From Salegentibacter sp. Hel_I_6 (GTDB lineage: Bacteria > Bacteroidota > Bacteroidia > Flavobacteriales > Flavobacteriaceae), in NCBI RefSeq assembly GCF_000745315.1, contig NZ_JQNQ01000001.1:1798001-1862000 (forward strand): DNA of 64,000 nucleotides, written 5' to 3'. How positions within the stretch are numbered: the stretch's first letter is position 1; each line of letters starts with the position of its first letter. The position numbers were made by a program, and so were the translations under genes. The notes beneath the pieces are model-generated. The model saw only the letters and a list, made by a program, of their open reading frames with translations. It did no database searches and was not told the origin of the DNA. This document shows positions 16,874-26,012 of the stretch, piece by piece.

Positions 16874-17118
16874 TAATAAAATAGCTCTGGCTTTTAAGTT
16901 TTACTTCTAGAGTTTGATCATTTTTCGATTTTATCATTTACAAAACCACCTGCAAAAGTTTTCATCAAAGGATTTAGAACTTGAAAGCTAGCGGATTACA
17001 GAGAGTTACTAACTTACACTTTCTCCTTCTTTCCTCCAATCTAAATGAACAATTTCCCCTTAAACAACTCAGTAAAACCTAATCAATTAGATACTGGCAA
17101 GAATTTATCACTTATTTC

Positions 17119-18045
17119 CTAAAAATCATCGCTATATTTATAAGCCTCAATTACCGCTTTCTCTCCTTTTTTTCCTGACTCTAAATTCCCGTGCTCCATT
17201 CCCATAATACCATTATATCCTTTAGAGTGAATAAATTTAAAGATATTTTTATAATTTATTTCACCTGTTGTAGGTTCATTTCTTCCTGGATTGTCACCTA
17301 CCTGGAAATATGCAATTTCATCCCAGGCTGCCTCGATATTAGGAATTAAATTGCCTTCCTGAATTTGTTGGTGATAAATATCATAAAGAATTTTACAAGA
17401 CGGACTATCTACAGCCTTACATATTTGATAAGCCTGGGGTGAACCTGATAAAAATAATCCTGGATGATCTCTGAAATTCAATGGTTCCAAAACCATGATT
17501 ATTCCGTGGGGTTCCAGGATTTCTGATGCCATCTTTAAGGTTTCGATAACGTGGACGGTTTGGTATTGTAAATTTTGACGCTGGTCAACATAACCAGGAA
17601 CAACGGTTATCCATTTGGCATTTACTCTCTTTGCTACTTCCACCGATTCTTTAATTTGTTTTAAAAACTCTTCTCTAAGAGTTTCATCTCCACTTGCAAG
17701 ATTAGGTTCAGACCAATAAATATTATGAGCAACAAAAACACCCATAGTAATATTTCTATTGCCCATTGTTTTGGCAATTTTTTCCTGGAGCTCAATAGGC
17801 CTAGCCTTCATATCATTATCTTCAAAGGCCTTAAAACCTCTATCGGCCATAAAATTAAGCTGATCTATAGGATCTTCCCCTGCGTGTTCCTTAAACATCC
17901 CCAAATGTGGTGCATAAGATAGTTTAAACTTGTTCTTTGTGAAAGAAGAACCTTCCTCGAAAACAGCCCTGGAAACCGCAAGCGGTCCAAGCCCTGCAAG
18001 GCTTGTTGCAGCAATATTTTGTTTAATGAATTTTCTCCTGTCCAT
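17119..18045 (-). CDS. Exported Hyi-like TIM-barrel isomerase/epimerase
   Basis: A 308-residue AP-endonuclease-2-type TIM barrel related to hydroxypyruvate isomerase and sugar epimerases. The N-terminus MDRRKFIKQNIAATSLAGLG is Tat-like, so the enzyme is probably exported. Likely metal ligands are Glu in MVLEPLNFRDHPGL, Asp in ILYDIYHQQ, the FQVGDNPGRNEPTTGEINY segment, and Glu in IMGMEHGN. It is the last gene of the long minus-strand run and is 182 bp from the transporter gene. Relatives act with GMC or Gfo/Idh oxidoreductases in keto-sugar metabolism. That role is inferred from context, and the true substrate is unknown. Confidence 0.82.
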   Translation of the reverse strand: MDRRKFIKQNIAATSLAGLGPLAVSRAVFEEGSSFTKNKFKLSYAPHLGMFKEHAGEDPIDQLNFMADRGFKAFEDNDMKARPIELQEKIAKTMGNRNITMGVFVAHNIYWSEPNLASGDETLREEFLKQIKESVEVAKRVNAKWITVVPGYVDQRQNLQYQTVHVIETLKMASEILEPHGIIMVLEPLNFRDHPGLFLSGSPQAYQICKAVDSPSCKILYDIYHQQIQEGNLIPNIEAAWDEIAYFQVGDNPGRNEPTTGEINYKNIFKFIHSKGYNGIMGMEHGNLESGKKGEKAVIEAYKYSDDF

Positions 18046-18227
18046 TCAAATAATATCTCTAATTAAAATTTAATTAAAAAGAAGCAAATGCTTCCTGAAA
18101 ACTTAAAGGTACCTGATTCTGAAAGCTGTAGTACTGCATTGTTCGGATTTTAAGCAGACATTAGGATTTTAAAAGTATAAACTAACACCTGACACCTATT
18201 ATTCTTTAAGCTATCAATATAGGAATT

Positions 18228-19541
18228 CTACTCTATTGCCATTGCTCTTCTTTTGTTAGTCCAGGCATAATAAAATATATAAGCATAACAGATCATCACT
18301 AAAATCAAGGCAATTTTAAAACTATAGGAATCAGTTAGTAATCCATAAGCCGGTGGTATTATCGCGCCACCAACTATCATGGTGCACAATACTCCTGAAC
18401 CTTGGGCCTTATCATCTCCTAAGCCGTCTAAAGCAAGACTGAAAATTGTGGGGAACATTATAGAGTTAAAGAGGCCTACAGCAATAATGGTCCACATAGC
18501 TGCAAGACCAACCGAAAATGTAGATATAAGTATCATACTTATTGCTCCTATTGCAAATACACTTAAAACCTTAGCTGGGTTAAAAATAGTTGTTAAATAA
18601 GAACCAATAAACCTTCCTATCATTGCTCCCGTCCAATAAAAAGTAACAAAAACACCAACCACAGCCATATCACTTGATGCTGACACACCAGTACTCAAAA
18701 TCCAGCCTGCAATAGTACGCATAAAGGATGTTTCTCGCACCGTTGCAGCAAGATCCAGGCTTAAAAAATAGTTTACCATGTAACTTCCCAGTGCCACTTC
18801 TGCCCCTACATAGGAAAACAGGCCTATGGCTCCCAGGATTAAATTTCTATTCTTTAGTACTCCCCGATAATCATTCGAAGCTTCCTTATCCCCTACCTTT
18901 GGAAGGTTTACGAAAAAGAAAACAATGGCTATTATTATTATAAACGCTGCAATCCCTAGGAAAGGTGTTTGCACGGCAGAGGCTTCAGAAACATAATAGC
19001 TTGTTTGCGCAGTAGTATCCAGGGCTTCAATCTCGGCAGTAGTTTTAACTTTATCCTGAAGAATGAATAAAGCTCCCAAAGCCGGTGCAATTGCCGTACC
19101 CAGGGAATTAAAAGCCTGTGATAGATTAAGTCGGCTCGAGGCTGTTTTTTCAGGACCTAAAATAGTAACATAAGGATTTGCCGCTACCTGCAATATGGTA
19201 ATCCCGGCTGCGAGCGTGAAGTATCCAAACATAAAAATTCCGAAGATACGATAGGAAGCTGCAGGGTAAAAAAGTAAGCAGCCAGCAGCCATAGTAACCA
19301 AACCTAAAATAATTCCTTTTTTATATCCTATTTTTGATAAAATATATCCTGCAGGTATAGAAAGTAAAAAATAAGCACCAAAGAATGCAAATTGTACCAT
19401 CCCTGCCTGGAAGTAAGAAAGTGTAAAAACTTCTCTTAATCTTGGTATAAGTGAATCTACCAGCACGGTAATAAAACCCCATAGAAAAAAGAGGATAGTA
19501 ACAAATATAAAAGCTGTACGATAAGATTTCTTTTGATTCAT
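18228..19541 (-). CDS. Sugar MFS transporter (FucP/GlcP-like)
   Basis: A 437-residue inner-membrane permease with about 12 hydrophobic helices. The start SYRTAFIFVTILFFLWGFITVLVDSLIPRL is the FucP/GluP signature (FFLWGF). Other family segments are LQVAANPYVTILGPEKTASSRLNLSQAFNSLG and the late GGAIIPPAYGLLTD. FucP-type carriers are sugar/H+ symporters; in this locus mannose is the likely cargo. The start follows the GH92 stop by 3 bp, so they are cotranscribed. Confidence 0.9.
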   Translation of the reverse strand: MNQKKSYRTAFIFVTILFFLWGFITVLVDSLIPRLREVFTLSYFQAGMVQFAFFGAYFLLSIPAGYILSKIGYKKGIILGLVTMAAGCLLFYPAASYRIFGIFMFGYFTLAAGITILQVAANPYVTILGPEKTASSRLNLSQAFNSLGTAIAPALGALFILQDKVKTTAEIEALDTTAQTSYYVSEASAVQTPFLGIAAFIIIIAIVFFFVNLPKVGDKEASNDYRGVLKNRNLILGAIGLFSYVGAEVALGSYMVNYFLSLDLAATVRETSFMRTIAGWILSTGVSASSDMAVVGVFVTFYWTGAMIGRFIGSYLTTIFNPAKVLSVFAIGAISMILISTFSVGLAAMWTIIAVGLFNSIMFPTIFSLALDGLGDDKAQGSGVLCTMIVGGAIIPPAYGLLTDSYSFKIALILVMICYAYIFYYAWTNKRRAMAIE

Positions 19542-19544
19542 GTT

Positions 19545-21914
19545 CTACTTATTTTCTCTATAAATTTCTTTATTTGGCTCGCTACTCATATAAAATTTTA
19601 ATTCTCCTCCGTCCATAATATCTGTATGGTCTATAAAAGGCTCTTTTAGAACTTCTCCATTAAGTTCTACCTTTGAAACAAATACATTTTCTGCAGACTG
19701 GTTATTAGCAATAACTGTAAAAGTATTCCCATTATCCAGATTTATTGTTGCTTTATTAATAGCCGGACTGCCTAACGCGTATTGTGTAGAACCGGGTGCC
19801 ACTGGATAAAAACCAAAACTACTGAAAATATACCAGGCGCTCATTTGTCCAAAATCATCATTTCCACCTAAACCATCTGCCCCGGTTTGGTATTGATCTT
19901 TGAGAATCATTCTTATTTTATCCTGAGATTTCCAAGGAGTATCGGTCCAATTGTATAAATAAGCAACATGGTGCGATGGCTCGTTTCCATGTACATAATT
20001 TCCTATAATTCCTTCACGCGAAATATCTTCCGTGTTTTCGAAATATTTATCGGGTAATTCCATTGAAAACAAAGAATCTAAATGTTGGGAGAATTGCTGC
20101 TTTCCGCCCATCATCTCAATCATTTCGGCGGGCTGATGTGGCACATAGAGACTATAATTCCAGGCATTCCCTTCAATAAATCCCTGCCCGTGAGTATCTA
20201 AAGCATCAAATTCCCTTTTAAATTCACCATTATCCAATTTTGGACGCATAAAACCAGATGCTGAATCATAAACATTTTTATAATTTTCAGATCTTTTGCT
20301 GAATTCTTCGAAAACTTCCCGGTTGCCTAATTTTTTAGCGGCTTGTGCGATGGCCCAATCATCATAAGCATATTCCAGGGTTTTAGACACCGAAGCACCA
20401 TTTTTATCTTCAGGAACATATCCTTTTTCCATATAGTATTCCAGGCCATCGTAATACCCCGTTTTAGCAGTTTGTACCATCGCCTCTAAAGCGCGTTCTT
20501 CATAAAAACCAGTATTTCCTTTAACTATCGCATCAGAGATTACCGAAGCGCTGTGATAACTAATCATACACCAATTCTCATTGGCATAATGTGACCAAAC
20601 CGGTAGCATTTTATGAACACTTTGATCATAATGTGCCAGCATTGCTTCTACCATATCGCTATTACGCTCGGGTTGTAAAATATTAAACAGTGGATGTAAT
20701 GCCCGGTATGTATCCCAAAGTGAAAAACTGGTATAATTGACAAAATCTTCTGCCTGGTGAATATTCATATCAATCCCGCGGTATTTTCCATCCACATCCA
20801 TATATTCGGTTGGGCCTAAAAATGAGTGATACATAGCGGTGTAGAAGTTGGTCATTTCAGCATCATTTTCAGCATCTACCACTACTTTATTTAATTCTTT
20901 ATTCCACTTTTCGCGAGCATCATTTTTAACTCTATCAAAATCCCAATGTGGAATTTCAGCCTTCATATTATTAAGCGCTCCTTCTGAACTTACCGGGGAA
21001 ATTGCCAGTTTAATTTGAAGTTTTTCTTCGGCCTCCATATCAAAATCAAAATACATCCTGATTTTTTCTCCTGCTATTTCCGGGAAATTCTCATCCTGGT
21101 CAAACTTCCTCCAGAAACCATTGTAAGGTTGTTTATCGTAGCGTGCCCGCCCGTAATTTTTTATTGGCTTATCAAAGCTCATTGCAAAGAACACTTTACG
21201 TGTTCTAGCCCAGCCATTGGTTTGTCTAAATCCTGTTATTAAAGTATCGTTTTCTACTCTTACAAAAGTCCATACATTTTTATCGTCGTAATTATAAATA
21301 CCAGACATTAAATCCAGGATTACATGGGCTTCTTCTTTATCTGCAAAAGTATACCGGTGCATTCCTACACGAGTTGAAGCAGTCATTTCAGCTTCAATAT
21401 TATAATCTTCTAATAAAACTTTATAATATCCTGCTTCGGCTGTTTCTTTTTCGTGGGAAAAACGGGAACGATAACCGCTATCGGGATTGGCTTCTGTTCC
21501 AGGATTCAATTTTAATTCTCCCGTGGTGGGCATTATTAAGAAATCACCCAAATCGGAATGGCCGGTCCCGCTAAAATGGGTATGACTAAAACCAACAATC
21601 GTAGAATCGTCATACTGGTAACCCGCGCAATATTTATAAACATCGGGGTTGTATTTACCATCTACCGCATAAGGAATGGTATCGGTATCCGGACTTAATT
21701 GAATGCTTCCAAAAGGTACCGTAGCGCCAGGATAAGTATGCCCCATTTTGGCTGTACCAATCATAGGATCTACAAATTGAGCGAGATCTTTTAGCTCTTC
21801 CTTAGAAGATGAATTATTCGCTTTAGTGGTTTTTTCTTCTTTCCCGCAGGAAAAAAACAACAGGAACATTAAAAATGTTCCTGTTGAAGTAATAAAATTA
21901 TTGTTGAATTTCAT
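19545..21914 (-). CDS. GH92 exo-alpha-mannosidase, lipoprotein (alpha-1,2-like)
   Basis: A 789-residue Ca2+-dependent alpha-mannosidase. The N-terminus has a signal with lipobox LFFSCGKEEK, so it is a lipoprotein. Family landmarks are VDPMIGTAKMGHTYPGATVPFG near the N-terminus, SLWDTYRALHPL, SKTLEYAYDDWAIAQ, the catalytic-acid segment FIEGNAWNY, HGNEPSHHVAYLYN and GGNDDFGQMSAWYIFSSFGFYPV. Of the six GH92s here only this one has HGNEP; His-Glu at this site is associated with alpha-1,2 specificity in characterised enzymes (knowledge from memory of Bacteroides GH92 work), the others having Gln or a changed motif. It lies between a second GH92 and the MFS gene in the SusC-led gene run. Confidence 0.93.
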   Translation of the reverse strand: MKFNNNFITSTGTFLMFLLFFSCGKEEKTTKANNSSSKEELKDLAQFVDPMIGTAKMGHTYPGATVPFGSIQLSPDTDTIPYAVDGKYNPDVYKYCAGYQYDDSTIVGFSHTHFSGTGHSDLGDFLIMPTTGELKLNPGTEANPDSGYRSRFSHEKETAEAGYYKVLLEDYNIEAEMTASTRVGMHRYTFADKEEAHVILDLMSGIYNYDDKNVWTFVRVENDTLITGFRQTNGWARTRKVFFAMSFDKPIKNYGRARYDKQPYNGFWRKFDQDENFPEIAGEKIRMYFDFDMEAEEKLQIKLAISPVSSEGALNNMKAEIPHWDFDRVKNDAREKWNKELNKVVVDAENDAEMTNFYTAMYHSFLGPTEYMDVDGKYRGIDMNIHQAEDFVNYTSFSLWDTYRALHPLFNILQPERNSDMVEAMLAHYDQSVHKMLPVWSHYANENWCMISYHSASVISDAIVKGNTGFYEERALEAMVQTAKTGYYDGLEYYMEKGYVPEDKNGASVSKTLEYAYDDWAIAQAAKKLGNREVFEEFSKRSENYKNVYDSASGFMRPKLDNGEFKREFDALDTHGQGFIEGNAWNYSLYVPHQPAEMIEMMGGKQQFSQHLDSLFSMELPDKYFENTEDISREGIIGNYVHGNEPSHHVAYLYNWTDTPWKSQDKIRMILKDQYQTGADGLGGNDDFGQMSAWYIFSSFGFYPVAPGSTQYALGSPAINKATINLDNGNTFTVIANNQSAENVFVSKVELNGEVLKEPFIDHTDIMDGGELKFYMSSEPNKEIYRENK

Positions 21915-21955
21915 TCTTTTTTAATTTATATAGATTGAAAGCCTCCCCTCACATA

Positions 21956-24250
21956 TTATAATTCATTAGTCAAAGAATACGGGAAATCTGATTTTTTAGT
22001 CCCTCGATTCTTATTAGGGGTATCACCCATTTCTATATCGATTACCGCGCCTTTCATAAGTTCCTTATGACTTAAATAATTCTTTGTGTAATTTTTGCCG
22101 TTTAATTCCATTTTCTGAATATACTTGTTGGAATCACTATTTTGAGAAGCATTAATAATAAGCTCGTTTCCATTTTCAAGTTCTACAGTTACTTTTTTGA
22201 AAAGCGGAGCACCCATCACGTATTCATCTGTAGCCGGGGCGACAGGATAGAAGCCCATTGCAGAAAATACATACCAGGCTGAAGTTTGTCCATTATCCTC
22301 ATCGCCACAATATCCATCTGGGGTAGGTTGGTACATTCTATCCATTGTTTCTCTTACCCAGTATTGAGCTTTCCACGGTTCACCTGCGTAATTATAAAGG
22401 TAAATCATATGCTGAATTGGTTGATTTCCGTGTGCATATTGCCCCATATCGGCAACTTGCATTTCCCGGATCTCGTGGATAACCCCGCCGTAATAACTTT
22501 CATCAAAAACCGGTGGCATTTCAAATACTTTATCTAATTGATCTACAAATTCTTTTTTACCTCCCATTAAATCAATCAATCCCTGTGGATCATGAAATAC
22601 TGACCAGGAGTAATGCCAACTGTTACCTTCGGTAAAGGCATCTCCCCATTTAAAAGGATTAAAATCTTCTACAAACTCCCCGTTCTCTTTCTTACCACGC
22701 ATTAGCTTGGTTTCCGGATCATAAAGTTTTTTGTAATTAAGACTGCGTTTTTTATAAAGTTCAATTTCTTCTTTAGGGCGATTCAATTTTTTTGCCAGTT
22801 GATATATAGCAAAATCGTCATACGCATATTCTAAAGTTCTGGCGGCATTTTCATTAATACCAACATCATAAGGAACATAACCCAGATCTTTATAATATTC
22901 AGCGCCGGCACGGCCTACGGCAGTCATTGGCCCTTCGTTATTGGCTCCATTTAGAAGTGCTTCATATAACAAATCAATATCATAATCAAACTTCCCATCG
23001 GTTTTTAAATAAGCATCTGCAACAACTGAGGCCGAGTTGTTCCCTACCATAATGTTCCTAAGACCCGGGCTCGCCCATTCTGGCAACCAACCGCTTTCTT
23101 TGTAAGCATTAGCAAGACCTTTTTGGATATTAGCATTTAGTTCAGGGTACATTAAATTTAAGAATGGAAATAAAGAGCGAAACGTATCCCAAAAACCGGT
23201 ATCGGTAAACATATAACCAGGTAAAACTTCGCCATTGTATGGGCTGTAATGCATCACTTCTCCTTCGGCATTATATTCATAAAACTTTCTCGGAAAAAGC
23301 AAGGAACGGTATAATGCTGAATAGAATGTCGCTACCTCATCTGGAGTTCCACCTTCCACTTTAATTCTGGAAAGTTCCTTATTCCATTCTTTGCGAGCTT
23401 TTTCTTTTACAGTTTCAAAATCGTCATTTCCTATTTCTTTCAGGTTTAATTCGGCCTGATCATAACTTATAAACGATGAAGCTACCTTTGCATTAATAAC
23501 TTCCCCTTTTTCAGTTTTAAAACTGATCACACTCCCAACGTGTTCAGCCTCAACTTCCAGGTCTTCCGAAATTTCTTCACCACTAAATGTATGCGAAGCG
23601 GTAAATTCTTTATCGAATTTTATAACGAAATAGTTCTTGAAATTATCTGGTACTCCTCCACTGTTTTTGGTGGTATACCCAATTATTTTATTTTCTTCAG
23701 GAATAACCTTTACATAAGACCCCATATCCAATGCATCGATAACTATATGAGAACTATCTGATTCCGGAAAAGTAAATCGGAAACGGGCCGCTCTTGACGT
23801 AGGTGTAATCTCGGTAGTTACATCATGATCGGCAAGATATACGCTGTAATAGTGTGGGTTAACTTTTTCAGATTTATGGGAAAACCAACTGGCCCGCTCA
23901 TCTTCATTAAATCGAATTTTACCGGTTATGGGCATTATTGCAAATTGTCCGTAATCATTCATCCATGGCGAGGGTTGATGCGTTTGTTTAAATCCACGTA
24001 GTTTATCGGCAGTATACTGGTAGGCCCAACCGTGACCCATTTTACCGGTTTGTGGTGTCCAAAAATTCATTCCCCAAGGACGCGCAATGGCCGGGTACAC
24101 ATTCCCATTTGACATGCTTGGCTTAGAATCTGTTCCCATTAACGGTTTTACCCAATCTACTGGATTTTCAACCTTTTCTACAAGGTAATCCTGTGCATTG
24201 ACAAACGTTGCAAAAAAGCAAAACGCAAGGACAAAAAAATTAGTTTTCAT
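21956..24250 (-). CDS. GH92 exo-alpha-mannosidase, secreted
   Basis: A 764-residue GH92 with a cleavable signal (MKTNFFVLAFCFFATFVNAQ). Landmarks are VKPLMGTDSKPSMSNGNVYPAIARPWGM, GFWDTFRSLFPFLNLMYPE, the acid segment FTEGNSWHYSW, AHGNQPIQHMIYLYN and CGDEDNGQTSAWYVFSAMGFYPVAP. Gln in HGNQP argues against strict alpha-1,2 specificity, so alpha-1,3 (or other) linkages are more likely. It closely resembles the GH92 at 37062-39359 (same GNQPIQHMIY block), which suggests duplication. It is 11 bp after the GH43-like gene in the same operon. Confidence 0.92.
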   Translation of the reverse strand: MKTNFFVLAFCFFATFVNAQDYLVEKVENPVDWVKPLMGTDSKPSMSNGNVYPAIARPWGMNFWTPQTGKMGHGWAYQYTADKLRGFKQTHQPSPWMNDYGQFAIMPITGKIRFNEDERASWFSHKSEKVNPHYYSVYLADHDVTTEITPTSRAARFRFTFPESDSSHIVIDALDMGSYVKVIPEENKIIGYTTKNSGGVPDNFKNYFVIKFDKEFTASHTFSGEEISEDLEVEAEHVGSVISFKTEKGEVINAKVASSFISYDQAELNLKEIGNDDFETVKEKARKEWNKELSRIKVEGGTPDEVATFYSALYRSLLFPRKFYEYNAEGEVMHYSPYNGEVLPGYMFTDTGFWDTFRSLFPFLNLMYPELNANIQKGLANAYKESGWLPEWASPGLRNIMVGNNSASVVADAYLKTDGKFDYDIDLLYEALLNGANNEGPMTAVGRAGAEYYKDLGYVPYDVGINENAARTLEYAYDDFAIYQLAKKLNRPKEEIELYKKRSLNYKKLYDPETKLMRGKKENGEFVEDFNPFKWGDAFTEGNSWHYSWSVFHDPQGLIDLMGGKKEFVDQLDKVFEMPPVFDESYYGGVIHEIREMQVADMGQYAHGNQPIQHMIYLYNYAGEPWKAQYWVRETMDRMYQPTPDGYCGDEDNGQTSAWYVFSAMGFYPVAPATDEYVMGAPLFKKVTVELENGNELIINASQNSDSNKYIQKMELNGKNYTKNYLSHKELMKGAVIDIEMGDTPNKNRGTKKSDFPYSLTNEL

Positions 24251-24261
24251 ATAGTAATATT

Positions 24262-25296
24262 TTATTTATTTATTGGATTTGGTTTAACTCCCTCGTGACT
24301 AATAACTACAGGTTTTATATGCCCATTTTCATCAAAATACATTCTATCAATACAGGTTTCCCTTGAATTTCGATCGGTTTCACCTTTTGGACGACGATGG
24401 TAAACCATGTAGTAATCATCTTTACCCGGAGTTTTTATTACCGAATGATGTCCCGCCCCAGTGGCTATATCTGGATCTTGTTGTAGTATAGTTCCTATTC
24501 TTTTAAAAGGTCCGGTAGGAGAATCGGATATTGCATAGGCTACACTGTAATCTGGACCGGTCCAGCCACCTTCAGACCACATGAAATAATATTTTCCATC
24601 TCGCTTAAACATAAACGGTCCCTCTACGTAACCTTCCGGGGTCACTTCCTTAAAAGTTTCACCATCTTCAAAAGTTTTGAACCCGGTGAAATCATCATTT
24701 AATTTTGCTACGTTACAGTGTTGCCAACCCCCGTAGAACATATAATATTCTCCATCGTCTTCAAAAACAAATTGGTCTATTGGCTGGGCGCCGTTATGGA
24801 ATTTTCCAATTAAAGGTTTCCCTAAATGATCTTTGTAGGGCCCTTCTGGACTGGAAGCTTTAGCTACACCAATACCTCCAAGCTCTTCATCACTTTGAAT
24901 ATCGTTAGCACCAAAAAAGAGGAAATAATCTTTCTCCTTTTTAATAATAGCAGGAGCCCACATAGCCCGGTTAGCCCACTTCACTTCAGCAGTATCAATT
25001 ATTCTTTCGTGCTTCTCCCAGTTCACGAGGTCTTTTGAAGAAAAAGCATCAAGAAATACCTGTTCCTCGTAAGGGGCAGAATAAGTAGGGAAAATCCAGT
25101 ATTTATCATCAAAAACGATTCCTTCAGGATCGGCATACCAACCTGGAAAGACGGGGTTGTTGTTTTGAACAATTTCTTCTTCTGTTTTCTCTTCTTTTTC
25201 TTTATTATCTTCTGCATTCATTTTGCAACTTGTAACGGCAATCGCTGCAAACATTAATAATAAAAGGTTTCTATAAGAATTTTTCATCTTTAACAT
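24262..25296 (-). CDS. GH43-like five-bladed beta-propeller lipoprotein
   Basis: A 344-residue protein with signal and lipobox (AAIAVTSCKMNAED), followed by an acidic Lys/Glu-rich linker. The propeller shows the GH43 acidic triad: Asp in PGWYADPEGIVFDDKYW (base), Asp in GAQPIDQFVFEDDGEYYMFYGG (pKa modulator) and Glu in GYVEGPFMFKRDGKYYFMWSEGG (acid). GH43 enzymes remove arabinose, xylose or galactose from glycans, so in a mannan locus it may strip side decorations. The subfamily and substrate cannot be told from the sequence alone. It lies 6 bp after the gluconate-dehydrogenase-3-like gene. Confidence 0.82.
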   Translation of the reverse strand: MLKMKNSYRNLLLLMFAAIAVTSCKMNAEDNKEKEEKTEEEIVQNNNPVFPGWYADPEGIVFDDKYWIFPTYSAPYEEQVFLDAFSSKDLVNWEKHERIIDTAEVKWANRAMWAPAIIKKEKDYFLFFGANDIQSDEELGGIGVAKASSPEGPYKDHLGKPLIGKFHNGAQPIDQFVFEDDGEYYMFYGGWQHCNVAKLNDDFTGFKTFEDGETFKEVTPEGYVEGPFMFKRDGKYYFMWSEGGWTGPDYSVAYAISDSPTGPFKRIGTILQQDPDIATGAGHHSVIKTPGKDDYYMVYHRRPKGETDRNSRETCIDRMYFDENGHIKPVVISHEGVKPNPINK

Positions 25297-25302
25297 TTTA
25301 AT

Positions 25303-26001
25303 TTAAACTTCGTATTTGCTCCAATCCATTACCTCATTTCGGGTGACAGGATTCATTGCTACTTTTAATAAATCTTCATCGTATTTCATTCCATGTTTCT
25401 CAAGCACATGCGCTGGTACACCGTCCCAAACATTGGGAGTATTCCCGCGATAATCGAGATATTTAAATCCGGGGTCACTTGTAAAGTAGCCAGTAACTAC
25501 CAGGTTTCTGATATTCCTAAAAAATACAGGACCTGGAGAATTTTCTTCAAAAGCTCTGGGGTAAGCCATGTTATCTATAATTTCCATTTGATTTTCTTTT
25601 GAAATCTCATTGAAAGCTGCTTCAAAACGTTTATTGCTTTCCCTATTAATCCACATTAAACCACCACGCATGGGGAGTTGATGCTCGGGAATGTCTTTTA
25701 CAATAAACTCGATGAATTCCGGTACGCCTGCTTCAGTAGCGGAAACCGATTCTTCATCTTCAGGAATAATAATATCTGATAATATAGAAATAGTAGCCAT
25801 CTCTTCTTCAGAGAAAAATGTCTCAGAATATAAATCTTCATCTCTTTCCTCTTCCGCCGGAGTTCTTCCGTACCCCTCTCTTTCTTCAATTATATCTCCT
25901 GCAGCAATAGGTGATTTTTTATCGGTCACACAACTGCTAAGGAACAAGCTAGAGCCTACGCCTCCCAGAACCAGTGCTTTTAGTGATTCCCTTCTATCCA
26001 T
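25303..26001 (-). CDS. Gluconate 2-dehydrogenase subunit 3-like (small subunit of the GMC enzyme)
   Basis: A 232-residue protein beginning MDRRESLKALVLGGVGSSLFLSSC, a twin-Arg-like signal with a possible lipobox. The body matches the gluconate 2-dehydrogenase subunit 3 family (ATISILSDIIIPEDEESVSATEAGVPEFIEFI, PMRGGLMWINRES, YFTSDPGFKYLDYRG). Such small subunits carry the FAD subunit across the membrane by Tat and stabilise it. It starts 11 bp after the GMC gene, so the two form one enzyme. FAD-dependent glucoside 3-dehydrogenases have this arrangement. Confidence 0.88.
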   Translation of the reverse strand: MDRRESLKALVLGGVGSSLFLSSCVTDKKSPIAAGDIIEEREGYGRTPAEEERDEDLYSETFFSEEEMATISILSDIIIPEDEESVSATEAGVPEFIEFIVKDIPEHQLPMRGGLMWINRESNKRFEAAFNEISKENQMEIIDNMAYPRAFEENSPGPVFFRNIRNLVVTGYFTSDPGFKYLDYRGNTPNVWDGVPAHVLEKHGMKYDEDLLKVAMNPVTRNEVMDWSKYEV

Positions 26002-26012
26002 AATTATAAATT